Shown here one piece after another: positions 14,637 to 17,567 of a DNA stretch of 17,567 bases (its first letter is position 1; every line of letters begins with the position of its first letter). The stretch lies in NCBI GenBank assembly GCA_030655715.1, contig JAUSPR010000188.1:1-17567 (forward strand), read 5' to 3'. Made by a program: the position numbers and the translations under genes. Source of the stretch: Thermoplasmata archaeon (GTDB taxonomy: Archaea; Thermoplasmatota; Thermoplasmata; SG8-5). The notes beneath the pieces were generated by a model, which saw nothing but the letters and a program-made list of their open reading frames with translations, made no database searches and was not told the origin of the DNA.

Positions 14637-14753
14637 CGTTCCGCCCCGAGCCGAAGGCGAGCGCATAGCAGGGTCGAACACCACAGACCCGAAGGGCCGA
14701 GGAACGGAGAAGTTTCTAATTCTCCTGAACCACCAGGGCTTGGCGTAGTTTTC
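14637..14753 (+). other. GC-rich palindromic tract (possible structured RNA or IS605-like remnant)
   Basis: This intergenic tract is much richer in G+C than its surroundings in its first 60 bases and has nested inverted repeats: CGTTCC 14637-14642 with GGAACG 14701-14706, enclosing GCC-GAA-GGC, GGGTC 14671-14675 with GACCC 14686-14690, and CCC-GAA-GGG at 14688-14696. It is followed by GGAGAA 14706-14711 with TTCTCC 14720-14725 and ends in GTAGTTTTC (14745-14753), which is similar to the TAGTTTAC end of the two repeats. It separates the lipoate operon from hsdR and may also contain the promoter of the former. Identity is uncertain. Confidence 0.35.
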
Positions 14754-14787
14754 AATAACCGTTTCCGTTTAGTGAGGGGGTGTTTCG

Positions 14788-17567
14788 TCATTCTTCGTCC
14801 CCATGTTTATCTTCAATTTTTGGTTTCTTTTTCTTCTTGAATTCAAAGTAGATAAGGTCGAACAGATTATTTTTTACCCTGGCTCTTAATTTATCGTTAT
14901 CTACCATTTTCTTGTAGAAGCTCATGTTTCCATTCAAAAGTTTGGTAATTTCCTCATCGAAAAAATTATCGAATATCGCAAGAACATTCTGCCTGGAATT
15001 GTGCTCGATTTTATCGATTAAGTCTAGGTTATTCATCAGGTTATCTTTTAGCCTTCCCAGGAATATTTTATCATCGTCTGTAAAATCCGTTCCAAACGCA
15101 TCGTTTAGTTCCTGCACAATCTTTGAAAGTTTCTCATAAGTTTCCGGTTTATACATTCCAGCAGTGTCAGATATTGGTTTAAGTTCGCCCTCTGGGTTGA
15201 GGATTATTTCTTTTTCGCCTTTCTTGACAATTTTATAGGAATCCATATCCACATCTTGGAGGACATTGAAAGGCAATGGATTATTGATTGTCGGAAGTTT
15301 CTTCGTCAGAAATTTGTTGAAGATGTACATTTTTTCAAGTCTTATATCTGAAAACGGTATTAACTGGGATAGGAACGAATAGATGTTTTGATATCTTCGA
15401 AGCGCCTTCTTGAATTCTATTTGGTCTTCCTTTGGTTTTTTCTTGAATTCTGCAACAAAAGGGGTCAAAATTGTATGTAATTTTGATTGGGGTGCATCTT
15501 TCTTGTAGTTCTTTACAAAATTTTCGATGTCGTCCTCCTCAAATATCTGAAAATCAAGAAGCTTGTCCATCAATTCATACAATTTATGCGGGTCGGTCCC
15601 TTCTATCAAGAATGTTGATTCATAGTATGGCTGGAATGCCTTTTCGATAACGTCCGTAGGATTGGCGAAATCAAGAACAAGGGTATCATTCTTGTTAGAA
15701 TATATCCTGTTAACTCTGCTAAGGGTCTGCACCGCCGCGACGCCGTTCAATCTCTTGTCAACATACATGGTGTGAAGTAATGGCTGGTCGAATCCAGTCT
15801 GGTATTTATTTGCGACAATGAGTATTTTGTAATCGTTCTCGGCATAGGCGTTTTCAATGGTTTTTCTCGGTGGAAGGTTATTCATTTTGTCCTCGGTGTA
15901 TTCCTGCTCGTCGTGAATTACCGTGCCAGTAAATGCAACCAGCGTTTTGATGTTGTGGCCTTCCTCTCTGAGGTATTTGTCAAATGCCTTCTTGTATAAG
16001 ACCGCATGAAGCCTCGATCTTGTTACAACCATCGCTTTCGCTTTTCCCCGAATTTTATGAGAACTGGAATTTATGAAGTGGTCAACCATTATCTCAGTTT
16101 TTCTGCCGATGGCAACCGGATGTTTCTCTACGAAATTTCTGAGAAGTTTTTTCGCTTTTGATTCGTCGTATTCAGGGTCATCCTCGATTTTCTTGACAAG
16201 TTTAAAATAAGTTTCATAGGATAGGTAGTGTTTCAATACATCCAGGATAAAGCCTTCCTCTATTGCCTGTTTCATGGAATACAAATGATATGGGTGATAC
16301 TGGCCATGCTTATCCACAACCCCGAACATTTCCAGCGTTTTGTTTTTCGGGGTGGCCGTGAAAGCAAAGAAGCTAACGTTTGGCAATTTTTTTGAGGCTT
16401 CGATTTCTCTGAGAATTTCTTCATCTATTTCGTCCATATCCTCGCTGTCCAGGGCCTCGGCTTCTTCAAGACTGCTGGTTGCCAGGACTTGCTTGAGTTT
16501 CTTGGACATGGAGCCGGATTGGGATGAGTGAGCCTCGTCGATTATGACCGCATATTTTCTCTGCGGAAATTCCTCCATGCCTTCCAAAATATGCGGAAAT
16601 TTCTGTATAGTGGTTACCACGATGTTGCTACCAGAAAATATTGCCTCGAATAACTGTTCTGAATTTTTATCGATGACTTCAACGATCCCCTTGACCTTCT
16701 CTATCTGCTTAATCTGGTCTTGCAGTTGTTTGTCGATTACCCTTCTATCTGAAACGACAATGACCATGTCATAAATCCGGTTGTCTGCTTCATCAAAGCG
16801 ATTTATCAACCCGTGCGAGAGCCAGGCAATCGTTTTGGTCTTTCCTGAACCAGCACTATGCTGGATGAGAAAATTGACACCCGGATTACAATCCTTCAGA
16901 AGATTGTTGACGCAGTCCAGTTGGTGGAATCTCGGGAATATCGGTCGTTCGGAATTGTTTTCCTTGTCCTTTTCCATGTAGATGAAGTTTGAAACCAATT
17001 TTGAAAGCTGGTTGATTTGAAGCATCTCCTGGTACAGATACGAAGTTTTGTAGTCGTTCTCATTCATGGGTTCCGGGTTGTCCATGCCCAAATTGAACGG
17101 AAGGAATTTTGTCTTCTCCTTTTCCAGGCGCGTGGCCATGTAGGCTTTCTCGTCGCTCATGGCGAAATGGACCAAACATCTGTCGAATATCAGCTCTCGC
17201 GGGTCCCTATCATTCTTGTACTGCTCGATGGCCTTTTCAACACCCTGAGAGAAGGTATCTTTCAGTTCGATGGTGAGAATCGGCAGGCCGTTGATGAAAA
17301 TCACAATGTCAAGGCGGTTCCCCATTTCCCTATTCTGATATTCCAGCTCGTCAACCACCGAGAAGATGTTCTTGTCGAATTTCTCGAACAGGTCAGGATT
17401 CTTTCTGTTGTTCGGCTTAGGGTAGAACAAGGCAAAATCGCAGCCCACATCCTTGAAACCGTTTCTGAGAATGTGTATCGTACCCTTGCGCTCGATCTCC
17501 TTGACCAACCGCACCAGGAATTTCTCGTCTGCCTGGTCCTTGTAAATACTGTCTAACTTTTGCCATT
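14788..17567 (-). CDS. hsdR: Type I restriction endonuclease R subunit (5' end outside window)
   Basis: About 925 residues are visible and the frame stays open to the right edge (WQKLDSIYKD... precedes the GTG at 17514), so the true start lies beyond the window. Seen in order: a PD-(D/E)xK nuclease motif with D in NRLDIVIF and E-x-K in TIELKD (about 17258-17310), helicase motif I SAGSGKTKT (near 16840-16860), motif II DEAH (near 16535-16545), motif III FTATP (near 16350-16365) and motif VI with the Arg pair in SRVNRIYS (near 15695-15720), then a C-terminal helical region. This is the translocating, cleaving subunit of a type I restriction system. HsdM and HsdS are not in the window and may lie to the right. 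It has no obvious link to the Hdr-lipoate genes and is probably the edge of a defence region. Confidence 0.93.
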   Translation of the reverse strand, partial: WQKLDSIYKDQADEKFLVRLVKEIERKGTIHILRNGFKDVGCDFALFYPKPNNRKNPDLFEKFDKNIFSVVDELEYQNREMGNRLDIVIFINGLPILTIELKDTFSQGVEKAIEQYKNDRDPRELIFDRCLVHFAMSDEKAYMATRLEKEKTKFLPFNLGMDNPEPMNENDYKTSYLYQEMLQINQLSKLVSNFIYMEKDKENNSERPIFPRFHQLDCVNNLLKDCNPGVNFLIQHSAGSGKTKTIAWLSHGLINRFDEADNRIYDMVIVVSDRRVIDKQLQDQIKQIEKVKGIVEVIDKNSEQLFEAIFSGSNIVVTTIQKFPHILEGMEEFPQRKYAVIIDEAHSSQSGSMSKKLKQVLATSSLEEAEALDSEDMDEIDEEILREIEASKKLPNVSFFAFTATPKNKTLEMFGVVDKHGQYHPYHLYSMKQAIEEGFILDVLKHYLSYETYFKLVKKIEDDPEYDESKAKKLLRNFVEKHPVAIGRKTEIMVDHFINSSSHKIRGKAKAMVVTRSRLHAVLYKKAFDKYLREEGHNIKTLVAFTGTVIHDEQEYTEDKMNNLPPRKTIENAYAENDYKILIVANKYQTGFDQPLLHTMYVDKRLNGVAAVQTLSRVNRIYSNKNDTLVLDFANPTDVIEKAFQPYYESTFLIEGTDPHKLYELMDKLLDFQIFEEDDIENFVKNYKKDAPQSKLHTILTPFVAEFKKKPKEDQIEFKKALRRYQNIYSFLSQLIPFSDIRLEKMYIFNKFLTKKLPTINNPLPFNVLQDVDMDSYKIVKKGEKEIILNPEGELKPISDTAGMYKPETYEKLSKIVQELNDAFGTDFTDDDKIFLGRLKDNLMNNLDLIDKIEHNSRQNVLAIFDNFFDEEITKLLNGNMSFYKKMVDNDKLRARVKNNLFDLIYFEFKKKKKPKIEDKHGDEE

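Noticed and set aside
14660..14690. tRNA T-loop-like GTTCGAC on the minus strand
   Set aside because: No acceptor, D or anticodon stems can be drawn around it; it is part of the GC-rich palindromic tract.
14013..14840. 275-codon open frame on the plus strand antisense to the LipS-type gene
   Set aside because: It is a shadow of the minus-strand gene with no recognisable domain, and it runs on through the intergenic palindromes into hsdR.
1..17567. CRISPR array
   Set aside because: No run of short regularly spaced identical repeats was found; only two long dispersed copies of one structured element.

Overview
The window looks archaeal, most likely a euryarchaeal or Thermoplasmata-type genome; the phylum is an inference. 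The clues are a BRE/TATA-like promoter ahead of the main operon, strong GGAGGT-type ribosome binding sites, an Archaeoglobus-like 293-residue malate dehydrogenase, heterodisulfide-reductase (Hdr) subunits, a two-protein LipS1/LipS2-type lipoate synthase instead of LipA, and a duplicated winged-helix regulator. Genes are tightly packed and several overlap by 1-11 bases.

Layout. 1-231 is a structured non-coding repeat. 278-1357 is a two-module winged-helix regulator. It converges on malate dehydrogenase (1368-2249, minus). A 322-base divergent promoter region (2250-2571) carries a phased TTAACA array. Six plus-strand genes follow in one operon: GlcD-like flavin 2-hydroxyacid dehydrogenase, a fused HdrC+HdrB (HdrD/GlcF-like) Fe-S protein, a lipoate-protein ligase, HdrC, HdrB, and a giant HdrA (1466 aa) with a GltD/NfnB-type NAD(P)H module inserted in its first half. 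A second copy of the repeat lies at about 11991-12191 in the same orientation. On the minus strand there is a converging three-gene operon: two radical SAM proteins of LipS1/LipS2 type and a GcvH-like lipoyl carrier. A GC-rich palindromic tract (14637-14753) separates this from a type I restriction HsdR gene that runs off the right edge.

How the genes fit together. All parts needed to make and use a protein-bound lipoyl group are present: carrier (GcvH/LbpA-like), ligase, and both sulfur-inserting enzymes. The obvious user in the window is Hdr machinery, with no GcvP, GcvT or 2-oxoacid dehydrogenase nearby. This resembles the sHdr/LbpA systems of sulfur oxidisers but differs in three ways: a flavin 2-hydroxyacid dehydrogenase is co-transcribed, the second HdrC/HdrB pair is fused, and HdrA has its own predicted pyridine-nucleotide site. 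My working model is a lipoyl-carrier-linked Hdr complex that moves electrons between a 2-hydroxyacid such as lactate or malate, a lipoyl dithiol/disulfide, NAD(P)H and ferredoxin. The gene calls are firm; the physiological direction and substrate are inferred.
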